A stretch of 64,000 nucleotides of DNA, from NCBI RefSeq assembly GCF_052180275.1, contig NZ_CP197465.1:6324001-6388000 (forward strand), given 5' to 3'. The notes beneath the pieces are model-generated. The model had not been told where the DNA came from and ran no database searches. It saw only the letters and a list, made by a program, of their open reading frames with translations. Shown here in pieces: positions 7,613 to 15,657 of the stretch. A program made the translations under genes and the position numbers. Position 1 is the stretch's first letter. Each line of letters begins with the position of its first letter. This DNA is from Kumtagia sp052180275 (lineage in GTDB: Bacteria; Pseudomonadota; Alphaproteobacteria; Rhizobiales; Rhizobiaceae).

Positions 7613-9124
7613 TCAGATACTGTCGGGCTCTTGGAACACGTCCTCGCGCTTCCTGCGCAGCATCGGCAGCACCATCAGCACCAACGCGAGCGCGGACACC
7701 GCCAGCAGCATGGCGCTGATCGGGCGGGACAGGAAGACGGTGGCGTCGCCGCGCGAGATGACCAGCGCCCGGCGGAACTGCTCTTCCAGCAGCGGACCGA
7801 GCACGAACCCCATCAGCAGCGGCGCCGGCTCGAAGGCGAAGCGAACCAGAAAATAGCCGAGCAGGCCGAACCCGGCCACCAGCCAGACCTCCACCGTGCT
7901 GAGCGAGACCGCGTAAACGCCGGTGATGCAGAAGGCGACGATGGCCGGGAACAGATATTTGTAGGGGATGAGCAGCAACCGCACCCAGATGCCGATCATC
8001 GGCAGGTTGAGGATGACCAGCATGATGTTGCCTATCCACATCGAGGCGATCAGCCCCCAGAACAGTTCGGGGTTGCTGGTGATCACATCGGGACCGGGGC
8101 GAATGCCCTGCAGGATCAGCGCGCCGATCATCAGGGCCATGACCGGGTTGCCCGGCAGGCCGAGCGTCAGCATGGGGATGAAGGACGTCTGCGCCGCGGC
8201 GTTGTTGGCCGATTCGGGGCCGGCGACGCCCTCGATGGCGCCGTCTCCCACCTTGACCGGGCCACGCGCGAGCCGTTTTTCCATCGCATAGGAAGCGAAG
8301 GACGACAGCGTCGCGCCGGCGCCCGGCAGGATGCCCAGGAACGAACCGATCGCCGATCCGCGCAGCACCGGCGCAACCATCAGCTTCAGGTCCGCCTTGC
8401 TGGGAAACAGGCCCTCGATCCTGGACATGTGCAGTTCGCGGCCCTGCGGAGCATCGAGGTTGCGGATGATCTCACCCAAACCGAAGATGCCGACGGAAAT
8501 CGCCACGAAGCTGATGCCTTCGGCCAATTCCCTGAAACCGAACGTCAGGCGGCGGGCGCCGGTATAGATGTCCGTGCCGACGACGCTCAGCATGATGCCG
8601 ATGACGATCATGCACAGCGCCTTGGTGACGGAGCCGCTGCCGAGCATGGTCGACGCCACCAGTCCCAGCACGATCAGCGAAAAATACTCCGGCGCGCCGA
8701 ATTTCAGCGCCAGATAGGACAGCGGCACGGCAAACAGCGCGATCAGGAAGGTCGCGACCGTGCCTGCGAACAGAGAGCCCAGGGCGGCGGTGGCCAGCGC
8801 GACGCCGGCGCGGCCCTGCTGGGCCATCTTGTAGCCGTCGATCGCGGTGACGACGGAGGAGCCCTCGCCGGGGATCTTGACGAGAATGGCGGTGGTCGAG
8901 CCGCCATATTGCGAGCCATAGTAGATGCCGGCCAGCATGATCAGCGCCGGCAGCGGCTCGAGCGTGAAGGTGATGGGCAGCAGCAGCGCAATGGTCGCCG
9001 TCGCACCGATGCCGGGCAGCACGCCGATCGCCGTCCCCAGCACAGCGCCGATCAGGCAATAGAGCAGGTTCTGCAGCGACAGGGCCGCGGCAAAGCCGAG
9101 GCCGAGATTGGCGATCAGATCCAT
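7613..9124 (-). CDS. tctA: Tripartite tricarboxylate transporter large membrane subunit TctA
   Basis: The 503-residue protein has about a dozen hydrophobic segments. Two family hallmark loops are present: LPGIGATATIALLLPITF near residue 37 and YYGSQYGGSTTAILVKIPGE near residue 70. TctA is the main inner-membrane permease of secondary TTT systems, which import carboxylates using a periplasmic binding protein. It is the third gene of a leftward tctC-tctB-tctA operon, 9 bp after tctB. The length is normal. The substrate is unknown; the regulon context suggests a carboxylic acid fed to the CoA-dependent pathway at 1-6.6 kb. Confidence 0.92.
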   Translation of the reverse strand: MDLIANLGLGFAAALSLQNLLYCLIGAVLGTAIGVLPGIGATATIALLLPITFTLEPLPALIMLAGIYYGSQYGGSTTAILVKIPGEGSSVVTAIDGYKMAQQGRAGVALATAALGSLFAGTVATFLIALFAVPLSYLALKFGAPEYFSLIVLGLVASTMLGSGSVTKALCMIVIGIMLSVVGTDIYTGARRLTFGFRELAEGISFVAISVGIFGLGEIIRNLDAPQGRELHMSRIEGLFPSKADLKLMVAPVLRGSAIGSFLGILPGAGATLSSFASYAMEKRLARGPVKVGDGAIEGVAGPESANNAAAQTSFIPMLTLGLPGNPVMALMIGALILQGIRPGPDVITSNPELFWGLIASMWIGNIMLVILNLPMIGIWVRLLLIPYKYLFPAIVAFCITGVYAVSLSTVEVWLVAGFGLLGYFLVRFAFEPAPLLMGFVLGPLLEEQFRRALVISRGDATVFLSRPISAMLLAVSALALVLMVLPMLRRKREDVFQEPDSI

Positions 9125-9133
9125 CGGACCATC

Positions 9134-9601
9134 CTAGGAGGCAAAGGGGAAAAAGGGGCCGAACAGGACGAGCGGCAATCCCAGACCCCAACCGAACAGC
9201 CCGACGCAGAAAACCGTCATCACCGTTGAGACCGCGGCAGCCCCCGGCAGCGTGGTGTCGCGGCTTGCCAGGGCGCTCAGAAAGACCGCCACCCACAACG
9301 CCGGCACGACGCCCAGCGGCGCAATCAGCAGTGCGAATGTGACTGGCGACAACGTGACGAGGATGATGCCGCGATAGGGGATCGGCCCCTGATCGTCCTG
9401 CGGGACGGTAACCCGTTTGCCCCCGAGCGCCTGCACTGCCACGACGGCGCCGAGCAAGGCGAGCACGCCGGCGAGGATCATCGGAAACAGCCCCGCCCCG
9501 ATACCCAGGGAACTCGTCAGGCTGAGATTGCTGGCCGAAAGCGCATACGCCCCGGCGAATGCCACGATCACAAGCCCGCCGATAAGCTCTTTATTGTTCA
9601 T
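9134..9601 (-). CDS. tctB: Tripartite tricarboxylate transporter small membrane subunit TctB
   Basis: The 155-residue protein has four predicted transmembrane segments: two in the N-terminal half (IGGLVIVAFAGAYALSAS, GAGLFPMILAGVLALLG), then VTFALLIAPLGVVPALWVAV and VFCVGLFGWGLGLPLVLFG. This is the standard TctB topology. TctB pairs with TctA. The ATG at 9601 is preferred because it starts at the family's usual N-terminus (MNNKELIGG); a GTG at 9628 is in frame. It lies about 110 bp downstream of tctC. Confidence 0.85.
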   Translation of the reverse strand: MNNKELIGGLVIVAFAGAYALSASNLSLTSSLGIGAGLFPMILAGVLALLGAVVAVQALGGKRVTVPQDDQGPIPYRGIILVTLSPVTFALLIAPLGVVPALWVAVFLSALASRDTTLPGAAAVSTVMTVFCVGLFGWGLGLPLVLFGPFFPFAS

Positions 9602-9708
9602 GCACCCAAATTCTTCATAGGCTTGCACTTCCGAAAACGATCTTCGGGATCGGAGGGGAAAGGTCAGTCTGGCCTGCCCCGCTCCTCAAATCCATTCCCT
9701 GTTTCCGG

Positions 9709-10683
9709 CTACTCGAGCTTGATGCCGGCCTTCTTGACTAGGTCGCCCCACAGGATGGTGTCCGAGGCAATCAGGTCGCGCAACCCTTCCGGCGTGGAGG
9801 AGACGGGCTGCATGCCGTTGTCGGCATAGGCCTTGACCACCGCTTCGCTGGCCATCGTCGCCTGCACAGCCGCGCTCAGTCTGTCGATGACCGGCTGCGG
9901 GGTGCCGGCGGGAGCCAGCAGTGCGCCCCAGGCAGCAGTCGAATAACCGGGCAGGCCGGCCTCGATCATGGTCGGGACGTCCGGCAGGCTGGCATTGCGT
10001 TTGGCGTTGGTGACCGCGATGGGCACGAGGTCCCCCGACTGGATCTGGGCGATCGCCGACGGCACCGAATCCATCACCATGTCGATATTGCCGGCGACCA
10101 CGTCGACGCGGGCTTCCGCCGATCCCTTGTAGGGAACCTGGCGCATCTGCGTGCCGGCCATCATGTCCAGCATCACGCTGAACATCTGGACCGAGGAACC
10201 GATGCCGGCCGAACCATAGGTCATTTCCCCCGGATGCTGCTTGGCATAGGCGATCAGGTCCTTGAGATTCTTGATGCCCAGCGACGGGCGCACGACGAGA
10301 ACATGGTCGACCTCGAAGGTCTTGGAGATCGGCATGAGGTCGGTCGCGATCTTGAACTCCTGCTGGTAGATGTGCGGGTTCGTCGTCAGCGTGCCCATGG
10401 TGGCGAACACCAGCGTGTAGCCGTCCGGGGGAGCGTCCACGACATAGGCGATGCCGATGTCGCCGGCCGCGCCGGTGCGGTTCTCGACGACTACGGACTG
10501 CCCGACCTCCTTGCTCAATCCTTCCGCGACGATGCGCGCGGCGACGTCGGTCGCGCCGCCGGGCGCGAACGGCACAACCAGGGTGATGGGCTTGGATGGA
10601 TAGTCCTGCGCCAGTGCCGGCGATGCGCACAAGCCTGCGGCCGCCGCCAGCAGCAGCCAAACGAAACCACGGCGTCTGATCAT
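9709..10683 (-). CDS. tctC: Tripartite tricarboxylate transporter periplasmic binding protein (Bug family, TctC)
   Basis: The 324-residue protein has a Sec signal peptide ending SPALAQ-DYPSKP. The Bug-family N-terminal signature PITLVVPFAPGGATDVAAR is at about residues 32-50, followed by VVENRTGAAGDIG and the YGSAGIGSS loop. It binds carboxylates in the periplasm and delivers them to TctAB. It is first in its operon, with a strong SD (GGAGGAAAAT). A TGTCGACA site at 10774-10781 lies about 90 bp upstream. Confidence 0.92.
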   Translation of the reverse strand: MIRRRGFVWLLLAAAAGLCASPALAQDYPSKPITLVVPFAPGGATDVAARIVAEGLSKEVGQSVVVENRTGAAGDIGIAYVVDAPPDGYTLVFATMGTLTTNPHIYQQEFKIATDLMPISKTFEVDHVLVVRPSLGIKNLKDLIAYAKQHPGEMTYGSAGIGSSVQMFSVMLDMMAGTQMRQVPYKGSAEARVDVVAGNIDMVMDSVPSAIAQIQSGDLVPIAVTNAKRNASLPDVPTMIEAGLPGYSTAAWGALLAPAGTPQPVIDRLSAAVQATMASEAVVKAYADNGMQPVSSTPEGLRDLIASDTILWGDLVKKAGIKLE

Positions 10684-11200
10684 ATTTTCCTCCCTGAAAA
10701 ACGGTTACCCTGCGCACCGGACCTCTCGTCGGCGCGCATCTCCACCGAAACCCATAGTCCAACCCTCCTCTATTGTCGACACTATAAGCTCATTTTTCAA
10801 TTTATAGCGATGGAATCGGCTTTATCGCGCTACACTGTCGCCATTACGCCAACGTGAATGTCGCCAGCCGGTGAGGCAGGCCTTCGATAGCGGGCGATGC
10901 GTTCGGGGAACGCAGATCCCCAACCCGCTCGACCTCGGCCAAGGCGGGATGGGATCAGGATTTAAGCACCCCTCCAAGGCTCTATCGACGCCTGAACCCG
11001 TCAAAAGACTTGTTCCGCTATACCCAATTCACTTCCCCCCTCCCGAGATAGCGCGACGCAAGCGCATGTTAGCGCTCGCTAAAAATCCTGCTTGTGTCGA
11101 CATAATTTGCGAATTTCCCGGATTATTCGCGAAATTATAGGCATTCGTTGACAAAGAGTCGACAAGATGCCAGCCTTGCGAGGCTAAATGGGAGGCAGGA
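10684..11200. promoter_or_regulatory. Divergent control region between tctC and the amino-acid ABC operon
   Basis: No gene is supported in these 517 bp. There are three GTCGAC-type sites: TGTCGACA at 10774-10781, TGTCGACA at 11095-11102 and AGTCGACA at 11157-11164. The last two are 62 bp apart centre to centre. A TTGACA hexamer at 11148-11153, directly before the third site, is a plausible -35 for the rightward operon, although no clear -10 partner was found. An AT-rich inverted repeat lies at 11102-11138. Confidence 0.6.
11102..11138. repeat. Imperfect inverted repeat in the promoter of the amino-acid ABC operon
   Basis: The left arm ATAATTTGCGAAT pairs with the right arm ATTCGCGAAATTAT with a single one-base bulge, around a 10-nt centre. 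It abuts the TGTCGACA site at 11095-11102. It could be a second regulator's binding site or a structured 5' region. Confidence 0.55.
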
Positions 11201-12028
11201 ATGAAATTTTCGACTATCGCCGCAACCGGCGCGATGATGGCTGCGCTGTTCCTCGGCGCGTCCGCCGCGAGCGCCGACCAGCTCGCCGACATCAAGGCGG
11301 CGGGCAAGATCGTCTGCGGCCTGACCATCGTGCAGCCGTTCGCCTTCAACGACCAGGCGACGCGCAAGGTTGTCGGCTACGAGGTGGATCTGTGCCAGAT
11401 GCTAGCCGCCGACCTCGGCGTGACGATGGAATCCAGCGTCGTCGCCGCCGACGTGCGCGTCCCGGAATTGCTGCAGGGCCGCATTGACGTCCTCGACGCG
11501 CTCATGAGCTACACCGCCGAGCGCGCCCAGGTCATCGACTTCAGCAATCAGTATGTTTCCGACGGCTTCTATTTCATCGTCCAGAAGGACTCGCCGATCA
11601 CCGATGTCGAGCAACTGGCCGACAAGCGGATTTCCGTCGCCAAGGGATCGCTCTACCAGACCGCCGCGTCGCGCCGTTTCCCGAACGCCAACGTGATCTC
11701 GTTCGACGACGGCCCGCTGGCCTTCCTCGCCATGCAACAGGGCAAGAGCGACGCCACCGTGCAGCGTGGCGCCGCCGCCGTGGGCCTGCAGTTGCGCTCG
11801 CCGGCGGGCAGCCCGGAGATACGCCTGCTGGAGCCGCCGCTGGTGCGCCAGGGTTCCGGCTTCGGCGTGCGCAAGGGCGAGCCGGAATTCCTCGCCTACC
11901 TGAACGACTTCCTCGGCCGCCTGGAAAGCTCGGGCGAGGCCCAGAAGCTCTGGGACAAGTGGCTGGGCAAGGATTCCGAATACAAGCTGGAACGGAAGTT
12001 CGTGGTCGGCACGCCGCTCGGCGGCTAG
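11201..12028 (+). CDS. ABC transporter substrate-binding protein, polar amino-acid family (family 3)
   Basis: The 275-residue protein has a cleavable signal peptide ending SAASA-DQLADIK. Family-3 solute-binding motifs follow: GKIVCGLTIVQPF, VGYEVDLCQMLAADLG, RVPELLQGRIDVLDALMSYTAERA (a landmark spanning about residues 85-108) and IDFSNQYVSDGF. The C-terminal lobe ends with the usual LWDKWLG. It captures an amino acid or amino-acid-like solute in the periplasm. It is first in a three-gene rightward operon with two permeases. SD GGGAGGCAGGA precedes the ATG. Confidence 0.9.
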   Translation: MKFSTIAATGAMMAALFLGASAASADQLADIKAAGKIVCGLTIVQPFAFNDQATRKVVGYEVDLCQMLAADLGVTMESSVVAADVRVPELLQGRIDVLDALMSYTAERAQVIDFSNQYVSDGFYFIVQKDSPITDVEQLADKRISVAKGSLYQTAASRRFPNANVISFDDGPLAFLAMQQGKSDATVQRGAAAVGLQLRSPAGSPEIRLLEPPLVRQGSGFGVRKGEPEFLAYLNDFLGRLESSGEAQKLWDKWLGKDSEYKLERKFVVGTPLGG

Positions 12029-12035
12029 CGCTTGC

Positions 12036-12061
12036 GGGCAGGCTTTCGGGCCTGCCCTTTT
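12036..12061 (+). terminator. Stem-loop with T-run between binding-protein and permease genes
   Basis: GGGCAGGC and GCCTGCCC form an 8-bp stem with a 6-nt loop, followed by TTTT. Its position just after the binding-protein stop suggests partial termination or 3'-end stabilisation, so that the binding protein is made in excess over the permeases. Confidence 0.7.
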
Positions 12062-12135
12062 CCCGACGGCTCTCTCCGTCCCTCGATATGCGGAGCCGCT
12101 TTGCCTCGCCTGGCCATTGACGCGACGAGCTTCGG

Positions 12136-12843
12136 ATGAACTACCAGCTCAATTACGACCTGATCTTTTCCGAATACTATTTCGGGCGCCTCGTCGGCGG
12201 CATCCAGACGACCATTGTCCTGTTCGTCCTGGTCCTGTCGCTGGGCCTGGTGCTGGCGATCATCCTGGTGGCGCTCCGCTCCTCGCCGTTCAAGCCGCTG
12301 CGCTGGCTCGTCGCGGCGTTCATCGAATACCAGCGCAACGTCCCGCTGCTGGTGCATCTGCTGGTGTGGTATTTCGGAATTGCCGCCGTGCTGCCCAAGC
12401 CGGTCAGCGACTTCGCCAATCAGCATGGCGGCGAATTCTTCTACGGCGCGGTCACGCTCACGCTTTACGGCGGTGCTTTCATCTCCGAGGAACTGCGTGG
12501 CGGCCTGCGCGCCATCCCGCGCGCCCAGTACGAGACCGCGCGCTCGCTAGGCCTGTCCGGCCTGCAGGCGCTGCGCCTGGTGATCGTTCCGCAGGCCGTC
12601 CGCAACGCACTGCCGCCGGTCGTCAGCCAGGCCCTGTCGCTCTACAAGAACACCAGCGTCACCGCGGCGATCGGCGTGGCCGAGATCATGTACCGCGCCC
12701 GCGAAATCTCGACCGAGACGTTCCGCGTCTTCGAGGCGTTCTCGATTGCCACGCTCGTCTATTTCACCGGCTCGATGGTGGTGCTCGCCGCCGGCTCGCT
12801 GCTCGCCCGCCAGATGCATATTCCGGGCCGCGAACGCCAATGA
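12136..12843 (+). CDS. Polar amino-acid ABC transporter permease (HisM/GlnP-like), first subunit
   Basis: The 235-residue protein has five or six hydrophobic segments. The HisMQ-type EAA loop near residues 115-150 (SEELRGGLRAIPRAQYETARSLGL) is used here as a landmark; it contacts the ATPase. The protein belongs to the inner-membrane dimer that moves solute delivered by the product of 11201-12028. Its stop overlaps the next permease start by 4 bp (ATGA), indicating translational coupling. Confidence 0.9.
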   Translation: MNYQLNYDLIFSEYYFGRLVGGIQTTIVLFVLVLSLGLVLAIILVALRSSPFKPLRWLVAAFIEYQRNVPLLVHLLVWYFGIAAVLPKPVSDFANQHGGEFFYGAVTLTLYGGAFISEELRGGLRAIPRAQYETARSLGLSGLQALRLVIVPQAVRNALPPVVSQALSLYKNTSVTAAIGVAEIMYRAREISTETFRVFEAFSIATLVYFTGSMVVLAAGSLLARQMHIPGRERQ

Positions 12844-13529
12844 TCCAGATCATCCGGGAAAACGGTCTCTACCTGCTGATCGGCCAGTATCCGGACGGCC
12901 CGCTCGGCGGCCTGGCCCTCACGCTGCTGTTGTCGCTGCTGTGCATGGCGCTGGTGTTCCCCTGCGCCATCCTCGTCGCGCTGGCGCGCACCAGCGGCAA
13001 GCGCTGGCTCAGCCTGCCGGCCACGGCCTACGTCAATTTCGTACGCTGCATACCGGTGCTGCTCATCATCTTCTGGGTCTACCTGTTCGCCCCGGTCGTT
13101 CTGGGTTTCCCGCTCAGCGGCTTCGTCACCGTGGTGGTCGCGATCACGCTCTACCAGACCGCCTTCCTGTCGGAAGTGCTGCGCGCCGGCATCCTGACCA
13201 TTCCCGTGGGCCAGACCGAAGCCGCACGGTCGCTGGGGCTGCCCTGGGCGATCATAACCTTCCGCATCGTCCTGCCGCAGGTGCTCTACAATGTCAGCCC
13301 CGGCATCCTCAACGTGCTCATCATCATCGTTAAGGAAACGTCGCTGGGCTACATGGTCGGCCTCACGGAACTCACCCTGACCGCCGGGCACATCAACAGC
13401 CTGACCTTGACGAAGCCGTTCCAGGTCTTCGCGATCCTGGCCCTGACCTATTTCGTGATCTGCTATGGCCTCAGTCAGTTGGTCCGCTATCTGGAACGGC
13501 GCGTCAAACACCCCGTGCAGGTCGGGTAG
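12840..13529 (+). CDS. Polar amino-acid ABC transporter permease, second subunit
   Basis: The 229-residue protein is a partner of the preceding permease. It has hydrophobic segments LALTLLLSLLCMALVFPC and VPVLLIIFWVYLFAPVV, and the EAA loop LSEVLRAGILTIPVGQTEAA near residues 104-123. The start at 12840 is set by the ATGA overlap with the upstream stop. The operon ends here with no ATP-binding subunit: the next gene (13581-14903) converges from the other strand and encodes a monooxygenase. The ATPase must therefore be shared or encoded elsewhere. Confidence 0.9.
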   Translation: MIQIIRENGLYLLIGQYPDGPLGGLALTLLLSLLCMALVFPCAILVALARTSGKRWLSLPATAYVNFVRCIPVLLIIFWVYLFAPVVLGFPLSGFVTVVVAITLYQTAFLSEVLRAGILTIPVGQTEAARSLGLPWAIITFRIVLPQVLYNVSPGILNVLIIIVKETSLGYMVGLTELTLTAGHINSLTLTKPFQVFAILALTYFVICYGLSQLVRYLERRVKHPVQVG

Positions 13530-13580
13530 GCTGTCGCGGCCCTGCAAACAGGGTCGGCCGGGCCTGGTGCATCGGATCGG

Positions 13581-14903
13581 TTACGGAAAGAACCGGTTCC
13601 GCGGCCTCGAGAGGCCCAGGTTCTCGCGCAAGGTCGCGCCTTCGTATTCCGTGCGGAACAGCCCCCGGCGCTGAAGCTCCGGCACGACCAGGGTCACGAA
13701 ATCGTCCAGGCCGTCAGGCAGATAAGGGAACATCACGTTGAAGCCGTCCGATCCTTCCGTGTGCAGCCATTGCGCCATCTCGTCGGCGATGGTGCGCGGC
13801 GTGCCGACGAAAGCCAGGCCGGAATAGCCGCCGAGCCGCTGCGCGAGCTGCCTAACGGTCAGGTTTTCCGCGCGCGCCAGTTCGATGACGCGCTCGCGGC
13901 TGCTCTTGCTGGCGTTGGTTTCCGGGATGTCAGGCAACGGCCCGTCCGGATCGAAGGACGAGGCGTCGTGCCCGAGCGCGATCGACAGCGAGGCGATGGC
14001 GCTTTCATAATAGACGAGACTGTCGAGTTTCGCCCGCTTGGCGCGCGCTTGCTCGACCGTATCCCCGACGATGACGAAGGCGCCGGGCAGGATCTTGATC
14101 GCGTCGCGCGAGCGCCCGAGCTTTTCGGCGCGCGCCTTCACATCGGCGAAGAAGCGCTGCCCCGCGGCAAGGTCGGCATGGGCGGCGAAGATCACCTCGG
14201 CCGTCTCGGCGGCAAGCTGGCGTCCGGCTTCGGAAGCGCCGGCCTGCACGATCACAGGCCAGCCCTGCACCGGCCGCGCGATGTTGAGCGGCCCGCGCAC
14301 GGAGAGATGCTCGCCCTTGTGGTCGAGGACGTGCAGCCGGGCGGGGTCGAAGTATAGCCCGCTTTCGCTGTCGCGGATGAAGGCGTCGTCTGCAAAACTG
14401 TCCCACAGCCCCGTCACAACATCGTAGAACTCGCGGGCGCGACGATAGCGCTCGTCATGTTCGACATGGTCGTCGAGGCCGAAATTGAGCGCCGCATCCG
14501 GATTGGACGTCGTCACGATGTTCCAGCCGGCACGCCCGCCGCTCAGATGATCGAGCGAGGCGAAGCGGCGGGCGATGTGATAGGGCGCGTCGAACGTCGT
14601 CGAGGCGGTCGCGACCAGCCCGATACGGTCGGTGACGGCCGCCAGCGCCGAGAGCAGCGTGAACGGCTCGAACGACGTCACGGTGTGGCTTCGCCGCAGC
14701 GCCTCGACCGGCATGTTCAGCACGGCCAGATGATCGGCCATGAAGAAGGCGTCGAACTTCGCGGCCTCCAGCGCCTGCGCGAAATACTTCAGATGGGCGA
14801 AATTGAAATTCGCATCAGGGTAGGCGCCGGGATAACGCCAGGCGCCGGTGTGCAGGCTGACCGGCCGCATGAACGCGCCGAGGCGGAGCTTGCGGTCAGT
14901 CAT
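13581..14903 (-). CDS. NtaA/SnaA/DszA-family FMN-dependent monooxygenase
   Basis: The 440-residue luciferase-fold protein belongs to the nitrilotriacetate/dibenzothiophene-sulfone monooxygenase family. Motifs include KFDAFFMADHLAVLN, the SFEPFTLLSALAAVT block, the SGGRAGWNIVTTSNPDAA segment that shapes the flavin site, and the QAGASEAGRQLAAE motif. It needs FMNH2 from a separate reductase. It is about 35% longer than the SsuD type because of family insertions. The ATG at 14903 follows GAGG. The gene stands alone, but related genes lie at 21432 and 28108. The substrate is unknown, likely an organosulfur or amino-polycarboxylate compound. Confidence 0.88.
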   Translation of the reverse strand: MTDRKLRLGAFMRPVSLHTGAWRYPGAYPDANFNFAHLKYFAQALEAAKFDAFFMADHLAVLNMPVEALRRSHTVTSFEPFTLLSALAAVTDRIGLVATASTTFDAPYHIARRFASLDHLSGGRAGWNIVTTSNPDAALNFGLDDHVEHDERYRRAREFYDVVTGLWDSFADDAFIRDSESGLYFDPARLHVLDHKGEHLSVRGPLNIARPVQGWPVIVQAGASEAGRQLAAETAEVIFAAHADLAAGQRFFADVKARAEKLGRSRDAIKILPGAFVIVGDTVEQARAKRAKLDSLVYYESAIASLSIALGHDASSFDPDGPLPDIPETNASKSSRERVIELARAENLTVRQLAQRLGGYSGLAFVGTPRTIADEMAQWLHTEGSDGFNVMFPYLPDGLDDFVTLVVPELQRRGLFRTEYEGATLRENLGLSRPRNRFFP

Positions 14904-15657
14904 GGCATGACCTCGCACCGAATGAATGAGGCACGGCAGGAGCGCTCATGAGATCGACCTCGGCTGGAGCGAACTGGGACATCATTGCGCATCGAAACCT
15001 CGGAAACCACCAAGCCAGGCGGCTTGGGCATATGAGGTTCGAATACCTCCGGAGGGAACATCGGCCGAAACGACGGAAAATCCAACACCGGCCGAAGCTG
15101 CAAGTATCCGACGGCCTTTCGGCGCTTCATACGAATCCCATGCCAATTTCATATGGCTTTCGTGAAAATCCGTTTCGTCCGCAGGCGTGAACAGGTGGCC
15201 CGGCTTCGCCGAGGAATGGCCCGGCCGATGCAGGTCAATGTTGCCCGTTGGACGGGACACGAATGTCCGCGTGGTGCCGACGGCTGTTTGCTTCGACCGT
15301 TCGCGCCGCCCCTCACTGTCCTGCCGGACATCTCTCCCCGTGAAGGACGGGGCGAGGACGGCCTGCCGCAACTTCTTAGCAAATCTCCAACGGTCAAGGT
15401 TGGCGAAAGCGGTGAAGCCTGGCCCTCTCGCCCCGTTCTTACGGGGAGAGATGTCCGGAAGGACAGTGAGGGGCGGCGCCAACGGTCGAGGCAAAGCGCC
15501 CATGGCAAGACGCTGGAATTGCACGGGAAAGCTTTCTTTAAGCAGATAGTCAGCCACCGTCCTTGTCAGCATCCGTCAGGATCATTTCCCCGAACAATTT
15601 CCCCGTCCCTCCGATCACAGCGATAATCCCCATCGCCTGTGCTGGAAGGAAGCAGCG
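14904..15657. other. Gene-poor spacer carrying a long inverted repeat
   Basis: This 754-bp interval lacks a convincing gene. Short open frames in several phases overlap the inverted repeat at 15287-15495 and have no family-like features. The rest shows no promoter or RNA signature that I can name. Confidence 0.6.
15287..15495. repeat. Long rhizobial-type intergenic inverted repeat
   Basis: A left arm (about 15287-15354) and a right arm (about 15425-15495) are near-perfect inverted copies. Both arms contain CCTCACTGTCC...CCGGACATCTCTCCCCGT or its complement, separated by about 70 bp. Each arm also has an inner hairpin with CCCCGT/ACGGGG. The wording resembles intergenic palindromes common in Mesorhizobium-type genomes (recognition from memory). 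It could fold into a very stable RNA or mark a miniature mobile element. Confidence 0.8.

Noticed and set aside
14926..15626. Several short open frames between the monooxygenase and the hypothetical gene
   Set aside because: They overlap each other and the inverted repeat, with no SD or family features.
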